Assembly (NCBI RefSeq): GCF_019059575.1
Contig: NW_024882307.1
Span: forward strand, 248,001 to 312,000
From: Amphibalanus amphitrite
Taxonomy: Eukaryota > Arthropoda > Thecostraca > Balanomorpha > Balanidae
Direction of reading: 5' to 3'
DNA: 64,000 nt
A program made the position numbers and the translations under genes. The notes below the pieces were generated by a model. That model had not been told where the DNA came from, searched no databases, and saw nothing but the letters and a program-made list of their open reading frames with translations. Of the stretch, positions 44,000-57,686 are shown piece after piece. Every line of letters begins with the position of its first letter. Within the stretch, counting starts at the first letter, position 1.

Positions 44000-46590
44000 A
44001 AGCGCTGCAGTTTTTGACGTCTGCAGCCGCCGCTGCTGCACTGCAGCCCGACTGTGCACACATCTGCGCAGCAGGGCCCGTTACAGTTAATCCGGTGTGT
44101 CGCTGCTGAGTTTCCTGACGTGCCACTTACTGCTGGAATAGCACAGCCGTCGATAGAACCCGCTGGGCGTTACCAGATCGCCGTGCAACTGCTGCCTACA
44201 ACACGGGGAGGCTCGCAGAGGTGTGACCTCTGGATGGCCCTCGTGCCTCATTCTCCTCCATATCAGCCCCATCCCCATCTCACCCTCCCTCAATATCGCA
44301 CCTTTGCACCACCGCACCAAGAAGTGTGTCGAACACATTCAAAACACACTCACTCCGGCCAAACCGGTTGCGGCAGGAGTCGCTGAGGCGGCGGCCGGTG
44401 TCCGGTTCATACCACGTGCCGCGGGCTAGCCGGACGCGCTGTTGACCGGACGCTGCGCCGTCCACGGCACCCACTCAGCCGGCCGGACCACTGTGCCGGA
44501 GGTATAGTGACGTCACTGGCCGGTGGAGTGCAGGAGTTGCCCAAGAGAACCGGACGCATGATGCGTAGGGTCTGTTCTCAACTGCGACATAACTGTACTA
44601 AACTGCGCAGTTCCCGTCTAGGTTATGTTGTGAAATAAGTAGTTCGGCATCCGGCTTGAGTAAGAATTCGATAACATTCTACCTCTCTCAATTCAAAATA
44701 CTTGGAAGACTGGACAATGTCCGTTATTGTGCCATCATACTTGAGGGAAGTGATGATGAATCACGCTTCTCTGCACTTATAACACGCACAGAGAGCGAGC
44801 CGCTAGTTCCTGTGATTGTGTGAGAGGTGTGTTCCTCTCGCCACACACCCATTCCCAATCTCACAGAAGTGGGTAATTATTGTAAGAGCCCATAATGAGC
44901 AGTGCCAAGTGCCTGAGAGTACGCCCTTCCCGGGATTCATTACTCACAGGGTAGTTGAGAGTCAGTGGGTCTAGTCAAACGCCATTGGTCACTCTGGACA
45001 GGCTATTGTGGCTGGGCCTACAATTAACTTCAAATTGACTGACCGTCTCCAGGAGGAAGGGGAATTCACCTGTCTTTATAGGTCAGATGCCACTTCATAG
45101 GATCTGCTCCAGCGGGGTCCTTATGGAATCAATACCAGTTCATATTCACAAACAATGACAGTCTGTGTTCATGATGCAGGCATGCAAAAGCAAAAGATTG
45201 ACTTGCAGTTAGTCATTTCCAAGTCCCTGTTCCGCCTCTGCCGCAGCTTGCTCACCCTCGCCGCACCTGTGCCTGGGTCCGCCCCTGCACCGGTCGATGT
45301 GGGTCACTAGGTAGAGACCCGACCATGGCTAAACCACCACGGTCTGGCGGGAGCCATGCCGCGAGGGCGGGACCTTGCGTGCGTCTGTGGGGCTTTTTGT
45401 GCGCACCCCGACCCAGGCGGCTGCCCATCGACAAATGACGGATGATGACCTTTTTGTGGCCTGGGAGGTTTTAAAACGGTACTGTTTCCGGTGGACTGAA
45501 ACGAAACGTTAATATCAACTTAGCGCAACAATGATATGGAATTTGATCGGCGTTAAAATATTTTGATTGCAGCATGCTTATAACACTTTGTTCATAGTAT
45601 TCTTTCTGCGCCCATTTAGGTCTGAATTATCAAGGCTGTTTCACCGCAAAATGTGTGCACTGCTGCAGTTCCCTTGGAAAATCCGACGCTCCTAGACTGT
45701 GCACAATGGGAACACATTAACTTTGACTTTTTATCACTGCTTGCTAAACGAAAAAAACACTAGTCTGATGAAATGCTGGATGCAGTGATATTGCTGCAGG
45801 AATTATTTTAATTTTATTGTTTTGCATACCATCGACATAAATTGCCAAGCTTCTTTGCTTTCAAACCAATCTCCAAATGTAGCTTGCCGAATATGGTCCG
45901 CATTTATGTGGGATTTTATCAGAGAATATTGTTTGCACCACATCAACCCTTCAGAGACTATTTAATCATCCACCAATGAACCACCAATAAGATTAGCAAA
46001 GAACCTGTTTGCGTAACCCATCTCTCTCCCTGAACAACCATAACCATCGCCCTACCTCCCTCATCCCCTCACCCATCACCACCCCATTCCGGAACCCCAT
46101 CTCCGGAACGGCGGATACCGGAACCGGATGCCGAGTGCCACCCCGTCGAGCTCCACTCTCCTCTGTCCCAGCCGACCGACTCCACATCCGTCCCAACTGA
46201 CCCACTGCGCTCCTGACAACCGGTTGGCATTCGTTTCGAGATCCGCCGCCCGTGGCTGACGACACAGTGAGCATGACACACCGGTTTCGGGCTCAGCCGC
46301 CGGTGTGACACTTCGCCTATTGAGTCTGTGGTATTTACAAGAATCATGACACATGTTATTTATAGTCAGCAAAACAGCCGTTATTTCTGAAACATTAAAT
46401 AGTTCTCATTTCCAAATTAGAAATATGAAACATAAAAGGCGAAGCCTTATACAGAGAAGTTTTAGGCACGTCGTTTGTTGTTTTAGCAACAGAGGAGGTA
46501 CTTCCTACATGCCACTTCCTCAGCCCTCATCATCCATCCTACACTATTTCTTTCGCACAACGATAAGCCTTTTTTGACATATCCTCTCTG
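44000..46590. other. No gene recognised
   Basis: Mixed composition with several short GC-rich open frames but no domain or splice-supported exon. Confidence 0.45.
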
Positions 46591-46600
46591 CTTGTTGCAG

Positions 46601-46653
46601 AATGCAGTCTACGTCACTCAACCGTGGCAACTGAACTATCATATATTGTTCAG
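46601..46653 (+). other. Candidate small exon with strong splice sites
   Basis: CTTGTTGCAG at 46591-46600 and GTAAGC from 46654 bracket 53 nt, open in one frame (NAVYVTQPWQLNYHILF). It may be a 5' UTR exon of the zinc-finger gene, a coding exon of an unseen gene, or chance. Confidence 0.25.
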
Positions 46654-49600
46654 GTAAGCCAATGTCGGTAGAAATTTCTCTGTGGTCTTCCAGTCACGCT
46701 CTGTATAGTCACGCTAGGCTAGTTAGCATTATTTTTCTCACTCAGTCTGACTTCACACCCACCAAAAGGCAGCCAAAAGTGGTTGGTTGAATGGTGCTAT
46801 GCGATTGATGAGGCATGCCAACAAAGTCTTCGATCGGGGGTTTCACGACTCAGAATCCTTCGCAACTTACCCTGCTAGAAGTAGAGTATTCGTGCAGCGG
46901 AGGCTTAACGCCTTTGACTGCTAAGCAGCCTTTTTTCACTACCCTTGAACACTGACGAAAACTAAACCGCTTACTGGTCCATTGCTCCACCTGAAAACGT
47001 GCGTGAAGTAAGCATACGTATTCCTATAGAAAGAAAGTAGCTGGAAGTCTTAACTTGTTCTTGCTAGCTGAATCTGATCCTATGCTGATCCGATCTAGAT
47101 CTGCTCTACTTCTGATCCTATATCCTGTTTAAAACATGTCCCAGTTCGGGAGTAGTAGCCTTACGCTCCCACGGTAGCTCAAAGGCTTTGTCATAACGCT
47201 TAGTCATGGTACTTTTGTTTGGAAATGAAACCTGCTTTCTAGGTAAATGCGTGTCAATATGTGCGTACTGTGCATGCAATCCATTCACGAAATACCTGGG
47301 ATGTAACTAACAAATCAAAGTAGGAATGGAATGCTCATGCTACTCATGCATTACCACTACCGCTCATTACACGCCGTCAAAGTGTGAGACGTCATCACCA
47401 GGCCACACGCAGCCGTCGTTCAATCTCCTGCAGCACTGTTACGCTCTACCGTAGCACCCGCGTTACGCGCTTTCCCTGTAAGGAGTTCGTTCACCTTTGA
47501 CTCCCAGCACGGCACTCTGCTATCTTCGTCCGAATCAGCATCTGAACATGCCGATTTGAGCTAGCCGCAGGAAAAGTTATTCGCCGTTTATGTAACGCAA
47601 AGACCGGCACTTGTGGCTGAAGTCGATCAGGGTGTGACCTCCGGACTAAAGGTCATACCACACGACGGCCAGACAATGCTCCAGAGGCCCCATACAGGAA
47701 GAGAACGAATCGAGACGGCTTAGTATGAGACCCAAGTACTGCACGGGTGCCACAGGTAGATTGGAGCTGCCCCGGTCAGGAAGTAGACCCACAGGACACG
47801 ACAGTATAATCCCGCTATTGTTTGGCGTCGTGCACCTGCCCCGCCCGTATATTTGTTTACGGAAATGTTTTTGCCGGCCGAGGAAGTGCCGAATCTGCGG
47901 ATATTGACCGTAAGCCGTCACCCTGGCGATCGAACACGATACGCCACGTCTATCCGCTGCTCCGCTCTGCTGTCCGTGTTCAATCACTGGTATCAGCGGT
48001 GGGCGTTATGAGGTGGCGGTATTTCTAGGCTCGTATGAGTCCCGTTGGTGTGACCCATCGTGACAGCATCCTCCCCACCCCCGCTCCATTATCCCCCCCT
48101 CCCCCCCCCGGACGGAAGTTCCTACGGCGGTCGGGGTTAGCAGGTCACTCGAGTTGCGCAACCCTGCCTCGAGCGCCGGCCGCTGCAGACCACGCGGACA
48201 AAAGGTTACGGTACTTGAGCGGTCCTCCCCTACTACGCCAAGCCGTGGGAGTGTGTCCGGCTATAGCGGAGCGGTCGGTAGCAGGACTTGACTCATCAGA
48301 TATGGACCCAGTTCCTTCGCGTGACTGCCGAACGCATTCTCAGGGAAGTTGCACTGCATTTTATTCGATAGAATTTCAGACAGGTCTGTGAAACTGAATG
48401 CCACAAGGCTTTAGTTCGGTGGCTTGGAAATACTTTGAACTCATTCCCAGCAATGAGTTAAGCACCATACAAAGGGATTCGATTTTCTAACGATCGATGC
48501 AGAGTAATGATGAGATGACTCATCTGGAATCGCCCTATCATCAGTGACATTTTAAAATGACATCGATAGATTTGCTGGGCTGATCCGATGGTGCACCAAG
48601 GAGCGCCCACCTGGCTCCTCAGTCGGCGCCACGGCGCGCCTGGTAACTCGGGCTCCACTCATGGCGCGGCGGCGGTGGCGGCGCGGCGGTCACTGACTGG
48701 AGTTTCTCTCCGAGGAGAGTTTCCCTCGCTGACCCTGATAGCTCCTGAGCCGTGGATGGACGAGTGCTCGGTCGGCTTTTTACGACCGCCAGCCACGCCG
48801 ACCAGCCACGCATGGAGGCCCGTTTCGCTTTCGAACGGCGCGAAATATTGTCCCCCAGCTACCGAGGTGGAACGGAGGATACTTGGTGCCCATGCCCCAG
48901 TGCCGGTGGGAAAAATCAGAGCGTGCTGACTTCTCGGGGTCATATGGAGGGTCAGGACGTCCCTGAACACAATACGGTGTGGTACAAGTTCACTGTGCGG
49001 AAATAGGGGTCAAGTAGTGAAAAGAAAGCGCCACGCCTTTGCGCACTGCTCCAGATCATGTGCGGGATTTGTTGGTAGAAAGTGCGTGTGTTTTGAACGT
49101 TTGGTGTCTTGTTTATGCACACAACAAAGCAGCCTTCCATGATTTAAATGGCTATTATGTGTTGTTTTAATACGGCACAGACGCGCCATATGTAATTGGA
49201 GTCGTTATCGTGTGGGGAAATAGCACTCTAAGACAAAATGTATATCAATTTGCACTAACGAATTCTTTGCTGCTGAGAGCATCCGTTTTTTACTGAACCA
49301 GATTAGAGAAAGAAATTTGATTACATCGCTTCAATGTGTGTTTAATACACCCATCATCCACAAATGCCAATTAGTTGCGATTGAATCTCCAAAGCCGTAT
49401 CTCTAACAATGACGAAAAGCCCGTATCTCTTAGATCAGCGAGGTAGGTCACCCCAATAAGCCGTTATCTCCGATCTCAGTTCGGTGCCCCTGAGGAGCTT
49501 CCCGTTGCATGCCCTCGCGTCATCTGATTGTTCCCGGTAGCTGCAGTGTCCCCCTGCGTCCCCCTCGTCATGTCTGGCTGTCGGCGGTCGGCAGATCGTG

Positions 49601-50500
49601 AGCTGACGTCGTCGCTGGCGGTTCGACGACCCGACGCCGTCGGCCGCCGCTGCTGCTGCGGAGGCGGGCACTTTCTCCCGGGCCAACGCCCGCTGCTGGG
49701 GGGGGGGGGGGGCGTCGGGGGTACCTCGTCGCCGTTGTGGGTAGGATTCGAGGAACTCGGCCGTCTGGCGGAACCGACGATACTGCCGTCGAGGAAGGTG
49801 CCTCTGTCACGGATGTGGTCCGGTTCGACTACAACGGTTCGATGGGCAGAGTACGTTTGCATAGTGGAAGACTTTTCACTGAATGATCATGCAAATAGCG
49901 GTGACTTTCTCCGGCCATGAGCCTTGGAATTTGATGCAAATGCACTGAATACATCCGGTTCTGCTGGTTTACTTGTTCCACATTATTCGTGAGGATTGGT
50001 ATAAGACTTTGCATCGCTTTCATTTTCGTTGACATCATATACAAGTAAGATAGGCAACAACATTGTATTTGATATTGATTTCTCTTCGGTGCATATAAAT
50101 ATAATTATTTCATGACAGATCCATAGCATAGTGCAGTGCTTCCCAGCCATTAGCATCTAACCAAACTTCCCAAGAAATCCTGAGCTGTGAAGCATGGCGT
50201 CTGTAGTATTTTTACCGTCTCGGCTGGCTCGGGGGGAGCTGCGTCATTTCGGAGCAACGGCCGGCACTCACTTTCGACGGCGCGGCCGGTCAGTCGCCTT
50301 TCCGGACGGCCGGCGCGGCGCCACGCCCGGTGGTGCGCAGTTGTGTGCGCCAAGCTTCCTCGATTCCGACTCGCAGCTGAGCTGTCTCAGTCCTGAGCCC
50401 TGGCACTCGGCTGTGTCAGCTCTAACACGCAGCTTTCCTAGCTCTGACGTGCAGTTCATGGCTGCGGCCATTCCCAGCTATGTAGAGCCAAACGAAATAG
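46654..50500. other. No gene recognised
   Basis: There are GC-rich islands near 48050-48300, 48600-48900 and 49550-49800, and open frames of up to 130 codons without recognisable motifs. A plus-strand frame at 50194-50505 is open but is not supported by any family. Confidence 0.4.
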
Positions 50501-50793
50501 AATAATTTTATTTTTCCGGACTTTATTGAGACGTGAGGGATAAACAATGCACTGCATAGCCACCCAACAAAATAATGTATCATCATCATGTATCATCATG
50601 TATTACAACAATCACGAATGCCGGTTGGCCCTGGTGATGTTAAATCTGGATCACACATCATGCACACATCAGTATCGCACATACACACAAGTACATACAC
50701 ACAAGTACATACCTACTCACATTACTACTGATTTTAGATTGATTCATTCTGCATTACTCATGAGCAATTTCAATTACAATCAATCAATCACGT

Positions 50794-51345
50794 TTACGCC
50801 GAATTTACATGTGTTTGAACGTTTTTCCGAAAATCTTCCACAGATTCGGCTTCCATCATGCTGGGCAAAAGTTGGTTCCACTCTCTTATGGTTTTTGGGA
50901 AAAACGAGTTATGGTACTGAAGTAATCTCGACGGAAGTCTCTCTATCTTTTAAGGGTGATCACTCCGTGATATATAGCTAGGTTCACATATAATTCTACT
51001 AACATCTACTTTCATGTTGCCATGGTGTAATTTGTACAGTAAGCATAATCTCGCCTCTCTACGTCGGCTTTCTAGGGATACCCATCCTATTGTGGCCAGC
51101 ATGTCAGTAACACTGCTATGTCGGTCGTAGTCATTAAGTATAAATCTAGCAGCACGCCTTTGAACCATTTCCAGCTCATGCTTCATGCCCTCTCCCCATG
51201 GGTCCCAAACAGAGCTGGCATAGTCTAGATGTGGCCTAACACATCTAAAATAATAAGTTACATGCATTTGTAATTGGCTATGCCTAGTTACCCTAGAATT
51301 ATATGGGTAAACATTGCGAGCTACAGGATTCTTCTTTTCAAAAGC
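50794..51345 (-). mobile_element. LINE (non-LTR retrotransposon) ORF2 C-terminal fragment
   Basis: On the minus strand RPHLDYASSVWDP, QRRAARFILNDYDR, LESRRREARLCLLYKLHHG and NSFFPKTIREWNQLLPSM are hallmark blocks C-terminal to the reverse transcriptase of jockey/CR1-type LINEs. The frame holds one in-frame TAA at 50950-50952 and ends TAA at 50794-50796. Upstream sequence KNPVARNVYPYNSR is in the same frame. The copy is 5'-truncated and inactive. Confidence 0.82.
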
Positions 51346-51349
51346 TTGT

Positions 51350-52039
51350 ACCGTCTATCACGTAGCACATTTTCTGTGAAGGGAAATATTGCATTCAAAC
51401 TGTAGTCCTGCTGACTTAATCCACCACATTTTTGCTCAGCTTCCCAGTGATGATCGCGTGACTTATCTCGCGAGCTCTTCCCGTATGGGGCCCCATGGCC
51501 GACAGTTCCTTGATCTTTGAAGGCTGCCGGATAAATTCTGGTGAATCCAGGAGCAGTTCAATGCACCTCAGCTTAGAACTGGCCTCGCAATGGATGCCAT
51601 GAACAGATGATTTTAGCCTCTCGTTCTCAGCCCAGCCAGCGAGGCTGTGTTTACAGCTCGTCGGTCAAAAGCCCGAAAGCTCTGTGAATTGTTGCGGCTA
51701 GGTTGTTATGGGTGTTTTGAAGCCTTGAAAACAAATATTATCCGATGTGATAAATGAAGGCAGTAGGATATTTGCTGCCTTTGGGGTTGCCGCTAAGATG
51801 GGCGATTTTTTACACAGGAATGATGCCTCCATTTAATCAAAGATTGTCGTTACTAGTCAAGGCTTATCAACTTGCTCAATTTTTAATTTTAACCTTTGAT
51901 TTTTTGACATATAAATGCGAAAAAAATGCCGGTGAAAAGACTAACGCTGGCTGTCCCAAACCACCCGTCGATCTGCAAATCATCCAACTGCTTTGCATCT
52001 TCTTCTCCAGCTAACAGCATGTCCCTCTTGCTGTTTCAG
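51350..52039 (+). other. Upstream of the zinc-finger gene; intron end
   Basis: CTTGCTGTTTCAG at 52027-52039 is a strong acceptor, so the sequence before it is probably intron. No other gene is recognised here. Confidence 0.5.
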
Positions 52040-52136
52040 TTCCTGAGAACATCGAGAGCCACCACTCGAGTCCATCTGTAGCGACAAACAGCGAGCCCAT
52101 CCACAGCCACACACTCACACAACCTCACAGCGCACA
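52040..52136 (+). other. 5' UTR part of the zinc-finger coding exon
   Basis: 97 nt lie between the acceptor and the ATG. An in-frame TGA at 52044-52046 closes the frame upstream, so 52137 is the first usable ATG. Its context CACAATGA is reasonable. Confidence 0.6.
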
Positions 52137-53201
52137 ATGAAGCTGTACCAGCAGACGTCCCCAGACTCGGTCCAGGCATGGACCCAGGAGGACTTCGGCT
52201 TCCCGATCGACAGCAAGGCCGGTCTGGTCTCCAGCCTGGACCACCTGTTTCGGCCCAGCTCCCCGGCGCCGTCATCGTCCTCCGCCATCTCCTGTGCGGC
52301 AGCGTCATCCAGCTTCGCCGAGCTGAAGCCCGTGCCGCCACTGAAGGCGCTCACCCAATGCGACTTTGTAGGCAGCTCAGTCGGAGAGGTAGACTCACAG
52401 AGCTACTACCCGGAGCCCGGTCCCGGCACTCCTGAAGTCGTGTCCACGACTTCAGTCAGCATCGGCGAGCTCTCGGACTCTGTGATGCTGAAGCCGGCTG
52501 AGCCCGTCTCCCTCGAATCAGACTTCTCCACCACCGACATCGCCGCCGACGACGACTTCGCGTCCATCATCGGCAACGCCATGGTGGACCCACAGCTTGT
52601 GGTTCCCGAGAACCTCGAGCTGGGTAGCTTCACCAGCAGCGACATGCACGAACTGGAGGCGTGGATCGACGGCCAGTCGCAGGCAGCGCGGCACAGCGCG
52701 GCCGCCAGCCTGCCGCCTCCGGCGCACACCACCCTCCAGTACGGCGGCAGCCCCATGCTGCAGAACCTGCTCTCCGGACACAGTTACGCACCGGCGCGGG
52801 CGCCGCCGCCTCCCGGCTACGGCGGGATGCTGCCCGGGGGTCCCAGCGGACCGCTCCACCAGCGGCTGCAGAAGCCGCTCAGCACGTACAGCCCGCCCTC
52901 GTACAGCAGCGACCAGGCGACATCCTCTTCCACCGAGTCGGCCGCCAGCGCCAAGAAGCGGCGCGCGCTCGCAAGGTCCTTCATCAAGATGTCGATCGTC
53001 TCTGAGGGCACCAAGGACCGGCCCATGCATCGCTGCACGATCTGCAATCGGCCCTTCCTCAACAAGTCCAACATCAAGGTCCATCTCCGCACCCACACCG
53101 GCGAGAAGCCCTTCAAGTGTGAGACATGCGGAAAGGCCTTCCGGCAAAAGGCCCACCTTCTCAAGCACTATCACATCCACAAGCGCATCAGCAGGGACTG
53201 A
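52137..53201 (+). CDS. Two-finger C2H2 zinc-finger protein, probable transcription factor
   Basis: This is a 354-residue protein in a single coding exon. Residues 1-290 are low-complexity and disordered, rich in Ser, Pro and Ala, with acidic patches (for example [20 protein letters not shown]) that could act as activation regions. A basic AKKRRALAR segment precedes the fingers. Finger 1 is C300-C303-H316-H320 and finger 2 is C328-C331-H344-H348, joined by a TGEKPF linker; the putative base-contact residues are N, S, N, V and Q, A, H, K. The protein ends six residues after the last His. Two terminal fingers with a canonical linker indicate sequence-specific DNA binding in the nucleus. I do not recognise the orthologue. 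The start is supported by the in-frame upstream stop. Confidence 0.88.
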   Translation: MKLYQQTSPDSVQAWTQEDFGFPIDSKAGLVSSLDHLFRPSSPAPSSSSAISCAAASSSFAELKPVPPLKALTQCDFVGSSVGEVDSQSYYPEPGPGTPEVVSTTSVSIGELSDSVMLKPAEPVSLESDFSTTDIAADDDFASIIGNAMVDPQLVVPENLELGSFTSSDMHELEAWIDGQSQAARHSAAASLPPPAHTTLQYGGSPMLQNLLSGHSYAPARAPPPPGYGGMLPGGPSGPLHQRLQKPLSTYSPPSYSSDQATSSSTESAASAKKRRALARSFIKMSIVSEGTKDRPMHRCTICNRPFLNKSNIKVHLRTHTGEKPFKCETCGKAFRQKAHLLKHYHIHKRISRD

Positions 53202-56200
53202 TAGAGAGCCAGTGCTGTGCTGTGGGACTGAAGTGCGTTACGAAGGGGGCCAATCGGACTCGCGATGGTCACCCACGTGTGCGGGCTTTCAAGCGCTGCT
53301 GGCGCCGCTTCGCTGACGGAACCCCCCACTGCCGAGTCGGTGACACGACCGTGCCTTGAGATGACCCACCGACCCTCCCCACCCTCGCAGCCGCGGCGGC
53401 GGCACGGCGCGCGCGTCAGGGCTGACTTCCCAGCGTGGCGCGGCGCGGCCCGGTCGGCCCGGCGGCGCGGCCGGCCGGCCATGTGGGTCAGCTCCGGCGC
53501 CGGGCCGGATCTAGGCCGATGAACGCCCCGGTGACAACAGCGCCAGTGCGCATGCGCGGCAGCTGCGTGAGGAGAGAGTCGGCGAGCTGCCCAGTTGCCC
53601 CCAGGCGACTCGGGCTGGTGCCGGCTTTTGACTGTGAGAAGGGATGTGCTATAATAAGACACGTGCCTGTGTCAGGTGCATTGTTATGACTGAATGTTTT
53701 TTATGTAGCTTGACCGTAGACAGTGCGCATTTCCGGGTTTTGACTTTGAGACATTGAACTATTTATCATCAAACTGACGTGATGGCTGACGTGCGACAGT
53801 TGCGACATTAGATCAGAAAGTTCAACGGAATCGCTTGATTTGGTCTAGCACATTTCCATTCACATTTTACGCCTTTTGTGCAAAACTATCACGGTAGTAT
53901 ATAATCTGTATCAGTTAAATCAGTGCAATGCGGATTTCGTGACCTAGTAATGTTCGACGTGAGCATTCAAAACATGGCGGCTAAGTGATTCCCAATACCC
54001 TTTCAAGCATTGACATGTTGTTAACACCAATCTCGCGTGATACTTTTGACGGTGATACACCTGATAGCGACACTGACTCGACGACTCCCTCCCCTCCCCT
54101 CCGATCACATCCTGTTCCACATCCAGCCTCCAACTGCAGCCTACACGGCCGCGGAGTCACCCCTCTCGGCCGGCAGGACTTCCTTCTGCAGAGGCCGCCG
54201 GACCGGACCAAACGAACCGGGCCGGACCGGACCGGCCGGCCGGACCACTCATGACCACGGCTCGCTCGGCGGGCGCCGAGCCGCTGGAAAGTCGCTGCCC
54301 CAGATAGGCGTGTAACACTTCTGGAGGCTCAGCGCCGCTCCGCTGCCGGCGCCGCTCGGCTGCGCGCCTGGTCGGCTGGTTGGCTAGCTGGTCGGTTGGC
54401 TGGCTGCCTGGCTGGCTGACCGGCTAGCTGGTCGGTCGGCCGGTCGGCCGGCCGGCTGGTCTGCGGGTTGGCCGACCGGCTGTCTGCCCGGCTTCTAGGC
54501 CGCCCCGTCGACCGATGTTTTAATCTCTCACCCGGCCAAGAGGGACGGACGGCCGGAATCGGTGTCACCCACCGACATCCGGCTGTCCCCCTTCGGCACT
54601 CCGGTGTGCTGACTGTGGTTTTACGGCCAGGGGCAGGGTCACAGAAGGGGTGTGTAACCACCGCTGCGGTAGGCGGGCGGTAATCGGGGTCAGGTGGAGG
54701 CCGGACGCCCGAGAACCAGGCCGGGTTCCGTGAGACGCGCCCGAGCGCCGTCGGCGAGCTGTACCCGACTGACTGTGACTGGGACGATACGGGACAGGGA
54801 CGGGACAAACGCGACAGAGTAGAACCACTGGACGTAGCGCCATCGCCGGGACGACACGGGACTGACTGAGGGACGGACGTGCGCGCAGCGCCGCGGACTG
54901 ACGGACAGGAGAGCCACTGTGATAGTGTCATGACACGTTGGTCCACCGTTCGGCCACCCAAGTCTGATGACAGCCTTAGAATCGTCCCTCCTGATACTGG
55001 TACAAACGCGATAGCACGGGTGCGCGCGCGGACAGAGTCGGCCGCTCTCCCCGGTGCCTGGCAATGTGCCGCTGTCGGTCCATATCCTCGCCTATTTATT
55101 CTGTTGTTTTCGGCTGTCGTACGGCGCCGCAGCGGTTCGCGCGGCGTGTCGATGCGCGCGAGACCGCGCGATGGGAGCGAGCTGCAGCGCTCGGCCCTTG
55201 GATCGCCGATCTCTGGTTGTTGTTGTTGAGTTTTATTGTTGTGACTGTGGGTGTTGCGTTGGTGCCTGTTGTTGCGGGTGGAACTGGTGCGGTTTCTGAT
55301 GGTGGTGCGTTATAGTGTCTGCAGCGCGGGTCACTAGTTTCTGCGCGGCTGGAGCGATAGAGTGCGTCTGGCCCCGAGCGGGCTGCTTGTCACCTCGAAT
55401 TAGTCATTATGTGTTCATAATACATGCGGAAACTGAGTAGAGCACCTGTCCAGTGCTGTTGACTAGACCAGTTACCACTAAGCTTTGTTCTTCTAGCGTG
55501 CTGTCTTCCTTTCTGTTTCGTCGCCTCTTCCATTTTAAGCTATGAGGTTATGGTAAGACACGGATGAGCAAATAAATGAACCGTTTTTGGTGAAAATGTC
55601 GTTTTATGACTGCATGCTCGTGTTCGCTCTTGATACAACTATCTATTCTCTTCACGAACTATCAACGATAACATTTTTCTATGCAGACCAATTTTAACAC
55701 TGTGCATGGATATTCACGCAAATATCAGCTGGAGTATGTACTAACAACCGAAGGACTCCTAAAAGTGCGCGTCGCTGCTACACAATCACCACCTTCACGC
55801 TCCCATTGAACTTCTTGTTCTTGCCTCATAGTTGTACTCTTTCATGTTTGCGTTGGAGCTGCTTTTCTCAAATCTAAGTGGAAATGTGATGTTTTTCTCC
55901 ATTATTCTTATCTAAATATTTGTGTTTTTTTTTTTCTTTCTCAGATATGTCTATCAGCTTAGCGCTCATCGACTTTACTTCACAATCTTGTCGAACCAGA
56001 ATGTAGGCAGCTGTTGTCTTAAAACTCCTTTGGCATTCAAGCATAAAAAATATCTTGTGGCAACGTGCCTTGGATACCTTACTGCAATGCCTAACAATTT
56101 AATTATTTTATGTATCAAATGTCAACGTTTGAGTGATGACTTTCAAGGCAATCTAGTCTGTTCATGATAATGACATTTATTGGTCGAAATAAATATAAAC

Positions 56201-56843
56201 TTTGGAATTATTCGTATATTGCTACTGCAATACACGTCATAAAATAATGTTATGTCTTTCACGTATTCATGATTTTTTTACCTTTTAAATAAGCGTTAAA
56301 TAAGCAATAGTATTATGTGACTTAATTAGCAGGGGAAAATCATTGGAAGCTGAGCCTAACTTTGACATATGAAGAGATAAGAATAAGTCAATCCCATGGG
56401 ACTAACTGCACCTAGAAAAGCGATGTGCTGAAGTTACTTTACACGTAATTTTCTCATTTTCACCAAAGCTCGATAAGTCATGTGCAAAGTAGTTTCGAAC
56501 ATCAGAACATGCCACCAGACCAGAGTGCAGGTGTCCTGGAAACTCGGGATTAGTCAACTTTTACATGTCATCGCATACTTGTTTTTAATTGTTTGCCTAT
56601 CTAGTTAATTTCACATCGGGAGGCACATCCACTGAGTACAGTGGTTACTTCGTGCCTGGACTTCAGCATTTTCAACTCCTACTTTTTTCTTAATTAAATT
56701 GTAAGGATGTCTGATCTCGCCACTCGGCACACACGCACCTACTCGCAATCACATACAATCATGCAATCGCACCGCCTCAGGAACTCACGAGATATCAGCA
56801 GGGCGCTCGCTCTTGTCGGACATTATGCTAAATATCGGCCGAT
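53202..56843. other. 3' flank of the zinc-finger gene; CpG-rich then AT-rich, no gene recognised
   Basis: 53200-55400 is GC-rich, with a (GGCTGGTC)-like low-complexity stretch at 54355-54480. Plus-strand AATAAA motifs near 55571 and 56189 are possible polyadenylation signals. The open frames lack motifs. Confidence 0.4.
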
Positions 56844-57686
56844 TTAACACGCGCAGTGGAAGGGGGGGGGCGGATTCCGCCCACCCCTCCTGTTTTTCGC
56901 CAATAACTCGCGCCGCAAGCATGATATTAATGTGAACTTTTGGCTACCTGTCCAGAATTGAACTGCGGATCTTATCGTGCAAGAAATAAGAAAATCGGGT
57001 CACAACTTCTCTTGTAATAGCGGTGTAAAGTCAAACATCCTAGGCCGGCGCTAGCCGTTACGCGCCGCCTGAATTGTAGACTGTGCCAGGGCGGGACGGA
57101 TCCGTCTTTACATCGCGCTCCTTACCGCTGATTATCTTCGATTGGCGTCAAATTTTGTGAAAAGACTAAGAAATGTACAGGCAATTTCATGGTCCAAGAA
57201 TTTTGAAAATCGCCCGGTAACAACTTGAGTTATGAGTGTGTAAACACAAAATTGTGATTGCCGCGATTCCCGCGTCGGCCGATCCCGCTTCAGCCGGCGA
57301 CATCTTACCCTTAGCAGGCTTCTAGCTGCCATATTTATTGTTGGATTAACTAGAAATTCACCATACATACTCACAAATGTATGATCTTTCGTATTGTGAG
57401 AGAAAAAAGAAAATCAGCCGGTAACTTTTTGAGTTATCGGCGTGTAAACGCAAAAAAAGTCGCTCATATGGCAGATTTGACCACATTTGACCTCATTTGA
57501 CCTTGAAGATATTGACCTAGGGTCATGAAATTCACACACAACAGAGTTCCCCAGAGCTTTCACCTACCCTCCAAATTTCGTCTTTCTAGCTCCAGTGGGA
57601 GCTGAGATCTTAGGGGGGGCGACATCCGCCCCCCCCCCCCCATCCACTGGGCGTAGTACTCGCAACCCTTCCACTGCGCGTGTTAA
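56844..57686. mobile_element. piggyBac-like TTAA element, 843 bp (divergent ends)
   Basis: The ends are TTAACACGCGCAGTGGAAGG and CCTTCCACTGCGCGTGTTAA, so CCCTCGC is replaced by CACGCGC. Hairpins GGGGCGGATTCCGCCC (near 56865) and GGGGCGACATCCGCCCC (near 57612) are kept. AGGTCA-type motifs (TTTGACCTCATTTGACCTTG) occur near the right end. Confidence 0.85.

Noticed and set aside
52518-53316. Long antisense and +1 frames over the zinc-finger gene (220 and 239 codons)
   Set aside because: Shadows of the GC-rich coding exon; only the 52137 frame has Cys2-His2 fingers.
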